NCBI GenBank assembly: GCA_022661535.1
Contig: JAKULF010000007.1
Coordinates: 1 to 64,000 of the forward strand
Direction: 5' to 3'
Source: Eutypa lata
Taxonomy: Eukaryota; Ascomycota; Sordariomycetes; Xylariales; Diatrypaceae
DNA length: 64,000 bases
Part shown: one piece after another, positions 32,196 through 44,488 of the stretch
How positions within the stretch are numbered: the first letter of the stretch is position 1
Layout of the letters: the number at the start of each line of letters is the position of its first letter
Notes under the pieces: generated by a model
Databases searched by the model: none
Told to the model about the DNA's origin: nothing
The model's input: only the letters and a program-made list of their open reading frames with translations
Made by a program: the position numbers and the translations under genes

Positions 32196-34037
32196 ATGGA
32201 AACATACACACGAGAGATAACATCTGTTATCCAATTAATAAGATTACTGAGTGAACAACTCAATAGTGAGCATTGCAGGGTCCCGGGATTCCTAGAGTCA
32301 CGCTTAGACTGCATCGATGCAACCATCATAGAGGTCAACAAGGCCCACGAGAAGCTCCTCAGCAGCATCAATGACTTTGAGTCTCTTCCTCGGAGAGTTA
32401 AAGAACTTGAACAAGAGAAGAGTATCCTTAAAGAAGGTCAGGGATCTCTTAAAAAAGGTCAAGGATCCCTAAAGAATGATCGAGAGGCCCTAAAGAATGA
32501 TCAAGAATCTCTTCGAAAGAAAGGTGAATCTCTTCAGAAGGACCAGGAATCCCTCCATAAAGACAGACAATGTCTTGAGAGGGATCAAGGATCGCTTCGA
32601 AGCGATCAAGAATCTCTTGGGAGAGATCGAGAATCTCTTCGAAAGGAAGATGAGTCTCTTCAGATGCGTCAGAGGGCTTTTCGAGAAGAGCTTGAAGCCT
32701 TCGAGAAGCGAGAATCCACTCTACAGGATGACATCTTGCGTGTTCAAAATGACATCTCAGATGCTGTGGTAGCATTGAATGACAAGCACAAGGCGCTCGA
32801 AGTGAAGCAAGAGAGAGAGAGGAAAGAATTCGCCCTACGCAACGACATCTTAGGTGTGAAGAAGGATATCTCAGCCGCTATCACGGTTATAGATGAGAAG
32901 CTCAATGCGGTCAGCGCAGGCCAAAAGGGGCAAGAGGAGAGAGAAATCTCCACACAGAATAGCGTCTTGGGTGTTAAAAAAGACATCTCAGATGCTGTCA
33001 CAGCATTGGATTATAAGCTCAGTGGGCTCAGCTTAGACCAAGAAGAGCGAGATACCCTTAGAAGAGAACTATCTGACGAGCACGATGAAGCTGGACGACT
33101 GACTGGCCAGAAGAACGTTCTAGCCAGTCAATTGGAAGATGAAATAGCCGAGACTCGTCGACTAGAGAAGGACCTCCAAGATGAGAAAGCTAGCCGTGAC
33201 AAAACTTGGTCTGAGGTATGCCTTACCCACGCAGCATATGTGCTTGCAGATAATGAGCGTACATGGCTGAGTGAAGAGCTTCGACAAGCTAAGCTAGGCA
33301 TTGAGAGGTTGGAGCAAGACCTTCGAAGGGAGAAAGAAGATAGTACGACCGCAGCTACTATCATCAATATGAACTTAGATCGGCAAAGGGCTATGTCTTC
33401 GCAGAGGGCTCACGTGGCTGCACAGCCCAAGAGTATGCCTACCACCGCCGACTTGGGTGTACAGACCCAGAATATGCCAACTACCTACGTATGCTCGGCC
33501 GTGCAGACCGAAGGTGAGTTGACAGGGCAGCAGACAACCGAGGTAAACTCTCTATCCGGAACCAAGAGGCCGTTAGCCGAGTCTTCGTCCCAACAGACAC
33601 AGAATACAACACCTGTTACGGGGGTTGAAGGTGGTGTGACGTTTGAGGATAGTGGCGTACCACACAAGCGCCCCCGCAAGTCTGCCATGGAACATGGTAA
33701 TGAATGGCATGAACTTATCAGTGATATGGCCGATTTCATGTTCCGAGTGAAGCTAGTTCTCCATGGTGATACGAGTTTGAGAGAAGTTTACAAGCAATTA
33801 GCAACTCTCTGCCACGATGGTCATTGTAGGAACTATCTTCGAATCTTCACCGCCAGTGGATACGAGCAGCGCTGGTACTGCTTCGCTCAACTAGTCGAAT
33901 ATGGTCACGAGTATGCTGGAGCCGAGATATCCGAGATAAATAAATGCGAGACACACCCTAATGGGTGCCTCCAGGTCTCGAGAGGAGCTGACTCTACTAT
34001 AATATGTAGGCAGGGGGCATCTAGCCACAACAGCTGA
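32196..34037 (+). CDS. Coiled-coil protein built on 7-residue repeats
   Basis: A single intact exon of 613 aa. Residues 1-75 are helical. About 76-155 are some eleven near-perfect heptads (SLKKGQG, SLKNDRE, ALKNDQE, SLRKKGE, SLQKDQE type). About 170-290 hold three copies of a 38-39-residue unit (NDILGVKKDISDAVTALD type), followed by further coiled coil to about 400. A Gln/Thr-rich linker carries basic clusters (GTKRPL, HKRPRK) that look like nuclear signals. About 500-600 form a Cys/His-containing folded end (LCHDGHCRNYLRIFTASGYE). A long nuclear rod with a globular head is inferred; no known family. Confidence 0.75.
   Translation: METYTREITSVIQLIRLLSEQLNSEHCRVPGFLESRLDCIDATIIEVNKAHEKLLSSINDFESLPRRVKELEQEKSILKEGQGSLKKGQGSLKNDREALKNDQESLRKKGESLQKDQESLHKDRQCLERDQGSLRSDQESLGRDRESLRKEDESLQMRQRAFREELEAFEKRESTLQDDILRVQNDISDAVVALNDKHKALEVKQERERKEFALRNDILGVKKDISAAITVIDEKLNAVSAGQKGQEEREISTQNSVLGVKKDISDAVTALDYKLSGLSLDQEERDTLRRELSDEHDEAGRLTGQKNVLASQLEDEIAETRRLEKDLQDEKASRDKTWSEVCLTHAAYVLADNERTWLSEELRQAKLGIERLEQDLRREKEDSTTAATIINMNLDRQRAMSSQRAHVAAQPKSMPTTADLGVQTQNMPTTYVCSAVQTEGELTGQQTTEVNSLSGTKRPLAESSSQQTQNTTPVTGVEGGVTFEDSGVPHKRPRKSAMEHGNEWHELISDMADFMFRVKLVLHGDTSLREVYKQLATLCHDGHCRNYLRIFTASGYEQRWYCFAQLVEYGHEYAGAEISEINKCETHPNGCLQVSRGADSTIICRQGASSHNS
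32421..32660 (+). repeat. 21-bp coding minisatellite
   Basis: About eleven tandem 21-bp units of the form GATCAAGAATCTCTTCGAAAG with point differences, in frame and coding for the heptads of the coiled-coil protein. Confidence 0.85.
32711..33045 (+). repeat. Three in-frame repeats of about 117 bp
   Basis: Three successive copies of a 114-117-bp unit, recognisable by ATC/GTCTTGGGTGTGAAGAAGGA and GACATCTCAGATGCTGT, encode the 38-39-residue helical unit. The number of copies probably varies between strains. Confidence 0.75.
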
Positions 34038-34885
34038 GCTATGCTAGGTATTGGATCTTCACCTTCACGAGATTGACTTTAAATATTTTGAGGCTGGCTG
34101 TTAGTAATATACTACAACTTGAAGGCGTATCTTAGATTTCTCGTGAAATTATGTTAATTTCCTCTGTATATATATGTATCTAAATTGTGAGTCCACCAGA
34201 CTGTGACTTTGTTCTTACTACCAAGGCACGGAAGATTACAGTATCATAGTCTGCCTCTAATATGACTAACTTAGATCTAGCTTAAGACTAAGGGCGAGTT
34301 CCTGCTCTTAAGAGTGAAGGATAAAAGGGGGAGACGCACCTTTCGGTTCGAGTTAAGACGGACCAGAGAGGACCTGATCCCCTGTTAGAATCCCTCCCGG
34401 CAGAGGCCTCTTCGGTACGCGGTGGTCGTGCTAGGGCGATCTGTGAACTGGCCTCGGAGACAAGCACCTACATATTCGGCATGAGCACGACAGCCAATAT
34501 GGAAGCGAGAATCCGGGCGACGGCTTCTCGCGGGAGTAGAACTGGGCTTTAGGCTGGGATCCGAGTCTCTTAGGCTAGGAGGACTCCATACCTGGAGGGG
34601 ATGCCATAGTTCAGGTGGTCAAGCAGCCTCTATCGCGCTTGTACCGGCCATATTAAGTCTAGCATAAAGAAACTAGACGCGAGCAGAACGCTTTATCACA
34701 TATAAGTCCGACAAGACTAAGTTCTTTCGTTATTTAAGATTAATTAAGCAGATACCCCTATACCAGTATTAAATACATGAACCAAACTAGTTACATATCA
34801 AGATCATTTTTCCGAGTTCCCATCATCCCTTGAACCCTAGTAGTAGCCTATGTTCTTATGATCCGTTGTGTCATGTTAATCAACT
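34038..34885. other. 0.85 kb, GC-richer island, no gene
   Basis: The stretch 34300-34700 is more GC-rich than its surroundings and has no open frame of note. A run ending in TTAAGATTAATTAAGCAGATACC resembles an LTR edge, but no partner repeat is in the window, so a solo LTR is only a guess. Confidence 0.3.
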
Positions 34886-36792
34886 TTAACTGACAGTAAC
34901 ACGAGTGCGGCCAAGATTAGGCATAAGTGCAAAAGCACTAGATGTGTCGAATTTTGTAGTAACCCGGACGGTAGGTATGTAAGTACCGGCCTCGTGGTAA
35001 GTGTAGAAAGCAGTGTTATCCATAGATGGCTCGGTGAATTCTCCAGTTCCATTGAAATCCCATTCAATCGAGACAACCTCACCTGCGTCCGGTGGTACGT
35101 CAACAATAACTTCAAAGCCCACCTGCTCGCCAATTCCAGCGCTCGATCCACCGCTCCCGTTGGCTTTGTTCTACAGCGGACTTGGGAAGGACAACCTGGC
35201 TATCCGAGACTTCGTAAACGGTAGAGCTGGGGGGTGGAATGCCATCATCTACCCATGCACTCAGGAAACGAAGAGCTTGGTTATAGAGGCCTGTAGGTGT
35301 CACCCTCCATGTGCCACTGCGACCGATACCCGGATGCCCATGATCGGCGTTGTCGTTATACCAAAGTCGGAAATTATCATCGAAATCATCACCTAGAGCC
35401 GCATTAGACCTGGGATTTATACCAGTCCGCATGCCAGGGGAAAGCATCGACATCAAGAAGCGCATCAATGACGATAACCTTTCCCCGTATCTTGCCAGTG
35501 TCTGTGCCACCCCCCGAAGATGAAATTGCTACCACCTTGGCAACTTCCACATCACGTCGAGGATAGATGGGCTGACCATCCGCATCTAGGAACTGGTCGA
35601 AACCGTAGAATCCCTCGCGCGAAGGCACCTGGTAGCGGTGAAAGGCATGGAGCGCAAGATACCACCGGTTGTCAAGTCGCACTTTGGCTCCGCCGACTAA
35701 CCCCTTTAGCACACTCGCGGTATTTCCATCGCTGAGCACAAGAGTTGCTCCATTCAGAGAACCGGCGAAAGACCCAATGGCAGTTTGGTTCTCCCCTAGA
35801 AGATTGAATTCAATACCAGTTGTATCCAGATCAGCTGGGATGCTATCTAGAGATAGGCTGATGGGATCACCACTGGCATTTCGCTCAACTTCCTTGATCG
35901 TCGCACCATGGTCCACTTTAGCAGCACGAAATATGTCACCAAGTTCCGAATTTTCCGTTCCTAGGTATCCAGTCTTTGACCAGAAGTCGTCAACGTAGGT
36001 GGGATCTTGCCCCTGGGGGATGTTCATGAGCAGAACCAAGTCCGTCGTATTCGCGGTCACGTTGAAGTTCTCCCAAGCACGTTCCGGGATTCCCATCTTA
36101 GTGACTTCCAACCAAACCGCCTTTTCCGTGTCGCTGAGAATAGATAACACGTCACCGCTGCCACCAGGTCTTACGGCCTCCTGAATTTCGGAGGACTTAT
36201 TTCGCAAGACTAGCCCTCCAAGAGCACGAGTAGCCCAGTTATTCGGGATCGAGACCGGAACGGCCTGAACGATAGGAATGCCACCATCCCAGACTCCTTC
36301 GGTGTTCTCCATGGCGCCAGCCGTCTGGTACGAACCGCCGCTTGCACCATAAACGTAACCGTAGATCCGGCGCGACGGCTCACCATAGAAATCGGCCGCT
36401 ACAACCTTGGAAATTTTGGCTGCAGCGGCGTCAGCACGATAGCCTATTGTTCCGGTGATTTGTACCGTATATGCCCCGCTTTCCACACCGAAGGCAATGG
36501 TTTCGGCTTCGGCATCCTTGGTGAAGGAGGGATAGACTGTCTGAAAGAAACGGCCATCCCAGTTTGACTTCTGGGGGAAATATATGTTGAAATCGACAGT
36601 TGCTCCTTCAAAATGGCCCGAGTATAAGGTGTATGGAGTCGTTGAGTTTTTGAAGGTCTTGCTGTTGATGATGGGCTGGTTGTAATCTGGGTCGATACAG
36701 TCGGCTGTCACCAGCATGGGTCCATTTGGATACTGGATTTTGCACTCGGATTCCAAAGCCACTGTACTCGTGACAAGTGTTGCGAGCGCCAT
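34886..36792 (-). pseudogene. Secreted alpha/beta-hydrolase with PKD-like tail, frameshifted
   Basis: The start at 36792 has a short hydrophobic leader (MALATLVTSTVALES). The first frame (462 codons) contains the nucleophile elbow YGASGGS (Ser about 151), a likely acid in DALLDVDAFPW and, after the first break, NDNADHGHPG with candidate histidines. One extra base near 35406 shifts QV to the continuing NAALGDDFDDNFRLWY. Near 35170 a second shift, with some missing sequence, leads to GFEVIVDVPPDAGEVVSIEW and a PKD-like beta domain (YHEAGTYIPTVRV, GRTRVTVS) ending at 34886. It was probably an extracellular ester hydrolase. The 1-bp break could be a sequencing error; the second looks like a real deletion. 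Confidence 0.7.
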
Positions 36793-39290
36793 GAAGGCTT
36801 AGAACCTCATCTTAGAACTAAGATGCTAAACAACTAAGGTATAAAAATAGCGACGTATGGTCTCGACGCGCCGTGTAGTCGATGGTTTTACCCTTAATTG
36901 GAAGAATTTTAAAAGTTATCAAATGGACACATTAAAATGGTAACATTATATACTGTACCGGTTGCAGACGCGTCCAAGTTCCCATGAACCTACATGGAGA
37001 AAAGGGGTTTCTCGCCACGGCTTCTTTCGGCACGCGACATATGCCAAGTAGAAGATTTCGGCATACGTCCTACCGTTTCTCTTGGCTTGGAAAAGCACTG
37101 TCTAAGCCTCATGCGATCGACAGGATGTGGACGAATATTTTCTTTTTCGCTTTAATAAACCCGAGTCAATGGTCGCGTAGTGCTATTGATTTTCGCATTT
37201 CAGTACGAAAAATACCCACCCATCCAATAAAACTTAACAGCGCCAATACAGCTCCACTACGATGATACGTGTGGGTTATGTTATTCTCTGTAGGCATACA
37301 TATAGAGTAGGAATGAAATCATTGCCGGGTAATTGCGTATTTAGCAGATAGAAAAAGCCTTGTCCAACCTACGTAAATCATTCATTCTGGTTAGGTCACG
37401 TTAGGCAGGTTGGGTTGACACCCTTTACATGAATGCTTATTCTATTAGTGTCTCGGAGGTATTTTCTATAATTGAACGACTGACTTTACCCCTTACCCCT
37501 TACCCCTTAACGATCGTAAATGACCCACTAGACAACTGCATTCTCTAAGACAAGCGAATGTAGACAATACTATTATTTACCGCAAAGCAAAATTCTTTTG
37601 ACAAAAAAACTATTCTTCTCTCCTCATCTGCTGGGACGTTATGTATGATTTAGGCAGTGTAAAATACACGTAATACGTAGTTTTGCCGGTTAACAGCGTA
37701 GCATTGCCAACGAATAGTTCAGTCGCGATGCCAAACCCGTATATATAAACTCTAGTTAGTGATTAAACCCTGTAGCCGGCTTAGGAGAACACTAGATATT
37801 ATTCCTTCATCTTATAACGCCACAATTTCTCACCACCATCTACGAGGTGGCTATACTAGGCATTCTGTGTTGGCCTTCAAGTTGCCCGGTCTCAATAACC
37901 CCTAATCCAACTCCAATATAATTTTCATAGTATCCCTGGCCCGACCTCCAATCCGGACCCATGGAGATATTACCGTACGTCCCTAGAATGCAACATGACA
38001 CGGTTCGGCATCGACTTCCCATGTGGTCGAGTCCGTATTCTGCGACAGTCACTCTATCCCATGGTACGATTCCAACAGCAATGAGTCTTTCTCTCCACTA
38101 TTTCTAATTCTTCGTGAATCCCAGGTGCCAATTCAGCTCATACTGGACGGCCATGTCCTATAGAAAGTGAAATGCCAGTAGGGAAAATTGCCATCACCAA
38201 CTTCCTCAGACTGGGGACAGCGAAAGATATGAATGGATTAGCATGCCTCCCCAATTTTGATAGATGATACGAAATCCTCTCCAGATGGCAATGAGATTAT
38301 CAAGATTTCGATGAATATATTGGCAGTTCAAAAGGATTCATCTCATATTTTCTCGTGTACTGTTAGAACGTCTGTGTGCTATCTAGTCGTAGAATACAAT
38401 TTGAATGTCATACTGTTCATATAGATCAGTAGATAGCATAAGATACTCATGACCAGCACAATGCCTACCGTGAAGAGTGACGAGGAGCGGAAGTGGTTAT
38501 TTCTGAAAAACGCCAACGACGTCAGACAAGGTAGTACATGGTGTATCAGTGTTCGGCATATCAAATACAACTTCTACCTCTGACTCCAGATTTGAGGCGA
38601 CCAGATTTCTTATGAGTCCCACAAATACCAACGAGCCATAAGATCAAGCAATCATTGGTAAGAAGGAAGTGTACACCTAGTGAATAGCCCTTTTCCCTAC
38701 AGCTGAAGATTTTCCGTTCATGTGAAATCTCTATGTGATTAACAAACTTCAGTTTGAGGTAGACAAGTAAAGAGATGCAGTGACTACCTAGGACGATCAG
38801 ATGGAAAATTGTATTTTCGACCTCACTTACGCAGTACCAAGTATCAACCACTCACCTTCGTAAAGCAGGCTGGTAAATAAATGGTGGGATTAGATCAGGT
38901 CAAAGCCGTTGGCACTTCAGAGTTGCACATGTGTAATGTAATGTACATGTCTTCATACGATACACACAGATCAAGCGTCATGTCAAGACTTTTTGGTCTT
39001 ATATGCCCAGAGTACAGTACGTTGATTCAATGCTACTTTTAATTAGATCATTCATTCATTTATATTCATACCATGATCAAATAAACGAGGTCAATCATCG
39101 AAGTCTACTTATTACGCTCTTTAGCAATAGTCCACTTGCCAATCGGCATCTAAATTAGCTATCTTATTAGGACAGAATACTTGCGATGGTGAAGAGGTTG
39201 CTGCATGGTTCGTGGCGGGGTAATATGGCTGCACAGTTGCGGCGCAGCATTCCTTCGTCTACAGACACTTTAAGGGCACGATACGCGTAA
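36793..39290. other. 2.5 kb without a supported gene
   Basis: Normal base composition up to the AT block. Minus-strand frames at 38851-38379 are hydrophobic and could be the ruin of a membrane protein. A frame at 38052-37840 is unrecognised. A short TTACCCC x3 tandem stands at 37486-37506. Confidence 0.3.
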
Positions 39291-42200
39291 TAAGTAAATT
39301 ATTCGCTTTATTTAAAAAAAGCGTAAACTCTTTTTTATAAGCTAGTTTTACGTATTGCTTACGTAATAAAACAACAATATAACAATAACTTTTACGAATC
39401 GCATATAAACTTAATTTATTATATAAATAAATTAATTTAAAAAAAATTATTTAAAAAAAAACATTAAAATAAAAATAAAAAATTAAATTTTTTTAAATTT
39501 TTTTTATTAAAACGTTTTAAAAAAAATAAATAAATAAATTTTAAATTATTTATAATATATATTTATTTTAAAATTAATATTATAAAAAAAAAATTTAAAT
39601 AAGTTTTATTAAATTTATAAAACTTTTTATTTATAAATATTTTAAAAATATAATATATATAATAAATAAATTATTTATTTTATTTTAAAAAAATATAAAT
39701 TTTTTTTTATAAATTAATTTTACGTATTATTTATATAATAAAATAATAATATAATAATAACTTTTACGAATTATATATAAACTTAATTTATTATATAAAT
39801 AAATTAACTTAAAAAAAACTATTTAATTTATATTTAACTTATATTAATATTTTTTATTTCTTTTTATAAAAAATAAAAAAAAGTTATATTTAAAATATAA
39901 TAAAATTATATATATAATTATTCGAAAAATATAACGAATTTATATCGTTTAATTTTATTATCATTTAAATTTTATTATTATATTAAAATTATTTTATTAT
40001 TTAAATTTTATTATTTTCGAAATATTTTTATTTTAATTAATTTTTATTTTTATTTTTTAAACTTTTTTTTTAATAATAATTAATTATATTATTTTTTTTT
40101 ATATAAAAATAATAAGTTTTTTATATTACGTTTATAAATTATAAAAATTAATTAAATTTAAAATTAAAAGTTATTATAATTTTTATAAAAAAAATAATAA
40201 TAAAATTATCGTTATAATTATTATTTAATTTTATATTATTAATAAAAATTTTCGATTTTTATAAAATAATAACGAATTATAAAAAGATTATTAATAATTT
40301 ATAAAATAAAATTTAATTAAATATAAAAAACGTAAACGTTTATATTAATATTATTTATTATATATCGTTAAAATAAATAAATTCTTAATTTTTATAATAT
40401 TAAAACGATATATTAACGAATTATAAAATTTAAATTATATTTATATTAATAATATTAAATTTAATAACGAAAAATATATTTAATATATTAAAAATCGTAT
40501 TAATAATTATAAAAATAAATATATTTCGATATATTAAATTTTAATTTTAACGAAACTTTTTTAAATTAATTATACTTTATTAATATTTTATAATAAATAT
40601 TTAAACGATAAATTTATAAAATTAAATATTAAACTTTTTTAAACGTTTATATTATTATTTAACGTAATTATATTAATATAAATTTATATACTTTTAATAA
40701 ATTTATTAATAAATTTATAAACTTTTTAATTTTTTATAATACTTTTATAACTTTATAATAACTTATTAATAAATTATAAAATAAAAAAATTTTATAAAGT
40801 TTATTAAAAATAATAATAAAATAATTAAAATATTAATAAAAATAATAAAAATAATATTATTTTCGTTATTATTAATAATAATAATAACGATAATAAAAAT
40901 AATATTAATAATAAATAAATCGATTATTTTATTTAAAGGTTTTTTTTATAATTTTAATTTTTATAATATATAAATAAATTATAATTCGTTCGTAAATAAT
41001 ACGTTAAAACATTATAAATAAATCGTAAAAATATAATTTCTTTAATTATTTTTTTTATTTTAATTTTTTAATTTTTTCGTAATTTTTTATTATTATTAAT
41101 AATTACTTATAATATAATTATATAATATTCGTAATATATATATAATTCGTAATTATATATAAAACTTTTCTTTTTATTTTACTTTTAATAAAATTAACTT
41201 TTATTTATAAAAGTTATTTTTATTTTATAATTTATATTTTTATATATTTTTAATTTATAATTTTATTTATAAAATTTATTAATAAATTTGCTTTTTTTAT
41301 AAATTTATTAATAAAGTTTTAAAATATTTTTTAATTATATTTAATAATTAACGATTTAATAATTAAATCTTTTATTAATTTATTTTTAAATTAAATATAT
41401 TTTATATTATTTTTTTTACGAAAATTATAATTTATATACGTTTTTCGTAAAACTTTTAAATTAATTAATTTATTTTTTAATATTATTAAACTTTATTTTT
41501 ATATAAATAACTTTATTTTTAAAGTAAATAATAAACGTTAATTTAAATTATATATTAAAATTTTAAATTAATTTAATAATCGTTTTATATATTTTATTAA
41601 ATATATTAATTCGTTTATTATATTAATTAAAATATTAACTTTTTTTCGTTTTTTATTCGTTTTATTTATACGTAATAATATATAAAAGTAATTATTATTT
41701 TATAATAATTAAATATATAACGAAAATAATTTTAATTTCGTAAATTTATATATATTTTATATATTCTTTTTTAAATAAATAATTTTTTTAAAACGTAAAA
41801 AATCGTATTATATTATCGTAAACGTCACGTTTATTATTTATATATTTTAAAAGTTTTCGCTTTATATAATTTTTTTTATAAGTTATTTTAATAATTTAAT
41901 ATTAATAAAAATTTTAAATAACTTTTTTTTTATTTATAAAAAAAGATATATTTTTTTTTATATAAAGTAATATAAATATTATTTTTTAAGAATTATTATA
42001 TTTAAATTTAAATTAATATAAATCGATTTAAAAATTAATAATTATTTAATAATTATTTATTTTTACATTTTAATTAAAAGATTTTTATTATATATTTAAT
42101 TTATTATATATTTAATTTATTATATATTTAATTTATTATATATTTTTAAAAGGTTATTATTATTATAAATTAAAAAAAGATTTTTTATTTTTAATATTAT

Positions 42201-44268
42201 TTTTTAAAAGCTTTTATTATTAATTTATATTTATATTATATATTTTTCGTTAATTTTATTTATATAAAACGAATATATTTAAAATTTTAAAAACGTTTAT
42301 TTACTTTTTAAATAAAGGTTTTAATTAAATATATATTAAAAAGCATTATTAATTTAAATATAAATTAATAATTATAAATTTATTTTTTTTAAATAATATA
42401 TTTATAAAGTTATTATTTATTAATATTATTTAATAAATTTAAAGATTAATATTATAATTTATTAATAATACGAAAATATTTCGTAATAAAAATAATAAAA
42501 TTTTATTAATCGTTACGATATAAAAAAATATAACTTTTTATAAGTTTTAAAAACTTTTTTTTAACTTTTAAAATTAATAAAATTTTATTTTATAAATTAT
42601 AATTTATTATATTAAATTTAAAAAATTTAATTAAAGAATTTAATTAAAGTTAAAAGTAATTAATAATAATAAAATTATTTAAATTATCGTAATATTTACT
42701 TTTATTTATAAATTTTATAATAAATTATATATTATAATAATTTAAATATTTAAAAAATTCGAAAGATTTAAATTATAAAATTTAAATCTTTTTGCTTTTT
42801 TTTAAAAATTTAAATTTTAAACTTTATAAATTTATTATTACGTATTACGAATTTTATAAATTTAATTATTATATTATAAGTTTTTTATATTAATTATTAT
42901 ATATAAATCTTTTATTTAATTATATATATATATATTTAATTTTACGTTTATACGTAAATTTAATCGATTTATAATTTAATTAATTAATTAAAGTTATATT
43001 ATTTAATTATATTATTTAATTATATTATTTTAAAAATTTTTAAATAATTAAAGTTTTAAAATTATAATTTATAAGTTTATAAATTCGAAAAATAATTAAT
43101 AAATAATTAATAAATTTATAAGTTATAAATTTATAAATTTATAAATTACTTTTATATAATTATTATAATTATTTATAATTTAATTATAAAATAAATTTAT
43201 AAATTTATAAATTTAAAAATTATAAGTTTAAAAGTTATAAATTTAAAAGTTATACGTTTAAAAGTTATAAATTTAAAAGTTATAAATTTAAAAATTATAA
43301 ATTATAAATAATTAAAGTTAAATAACTTATAAAACTTAAAGAATATATTTAATTAAAATATTAAATTATTTTTAAAATTAATTAAAAAATTAACGTTAAT
43401 TAACTTTAAATTAACTTAATATTAAATCTTTATCGATTTAAATTTAATTAATTCGCGAAAGATATTTTTATTAATATTTATTATTTATATTAATTTTAAT
43501 TTTATTTCGAATTTTACGATTAATTTTTAAATAATTTAAAATAAAAGATTTTTTAAATTTAATTAATATATTTTATATTATTATATTTATTAAATTAATT
43601 TAAATAATTATATATATAATAATTATTTTAAATTATTATTTATTTTTTTATATATAAAAAAATAATTTAAAATAAAAGATGTTTTAAATTTAATTAATAT
43701 ATTTTATATTAATATATTTATTAAATTATTATCGTTTTAAATACATTAATATATTATTTTAATTTAATTATTATTAATTTTTAATAATAAATTTATATTA
43801 ACGAAATTAATAAAAAAAAAATTATTTATATTAAATTTAATTTATTTAATATTAAAAGCTTTTTAATTTTAATAATAATGCATTTATAAATAAAAAAAAA
43901 GTAAATTTATTTTACTTTTATAATAAATATATATCGTTAAATTTCGATAAAAAATTATATTATTAATAAACGTTTTACGTAATATTTATAAATAAATATT
44001 TAAATTTATTCGATTTAAACGTAATTAAAATACGTTATAAATTCATTAAAAAACGCGTTTTAATAAAACGATTATAAAATAAAAATTTAAATAATTTATT
44101 AATTTTTTTATTTCGTAATAAAATATTTTAAAATTTTATTAATCGTTACGATATAAAAAAAATATAATTTTTTATAAGTTTTAAAAACTTTTTTTTTAAT
44201 TTTTAAAATTTATAAAATTTTATTTTATAAATAATAATATTTATAATAAAATACGTTTTTAATTTTTA
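39291..44268. mobile_element. AT-rich RIP block, left part (unidentified repeats)
   Basis: Sequence that is almost all A/T, with residual C mostly in CpG and CpT, begins sharply after 39290. Internal direct repeats: 39303-39455 with 39675-39828 (372 bp apart), and 42470-42610 with 44095-44235. The segments 42790-43085 and 43310-43560 recur at 51600-51960 and 53130-53400. About 90 bp near 39540-39625 recur at 55715-55805, near the other end of the block. These look like older transposons, too mutated to name. Confidence 0.7.
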
Positions 44269-44273
44269 ACTTT

Positions 44274-44488
44274 TATTAATAAATAAAGTGCTTTAATAAC
44301 GATTTATAATAACAATAAAAAGTTAAATATCGAAAGTATTTTAAAGTATTACGTATAACATTTAAAATATAAAAATTAATATATAATTCGAATTTATAAT
44401 TAAATTAATATAAACTTTTTTAAATAATAATATAAAATTTATTTTTCGAAAATTATTTAAGATTAATATTTATTCGTATATTTTAATA
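44274..44488 (+). repeat. Left LTR of copia element 2
   Basis: A 215-bp direct repeat of 51275-51489. Its first bases, TATTA, are TGTTA with one G-to-A change, and it ends ..TTTTAATA. It is more A/T-converted than the right copy. Confidence 0.85.

Noticed and set aside
34330..34400. B-box-like GGTTCGAGTTAAG suggesting a tRNA or SINE
   Set aside because: No matching A box, acceptor stem or cloverleaf could be folded around it.
37486..37506. TTACCCC x3 as an interstitial telomere
   Set aside because: The unit is seven bases, not TAACCC, and only three copies are present.
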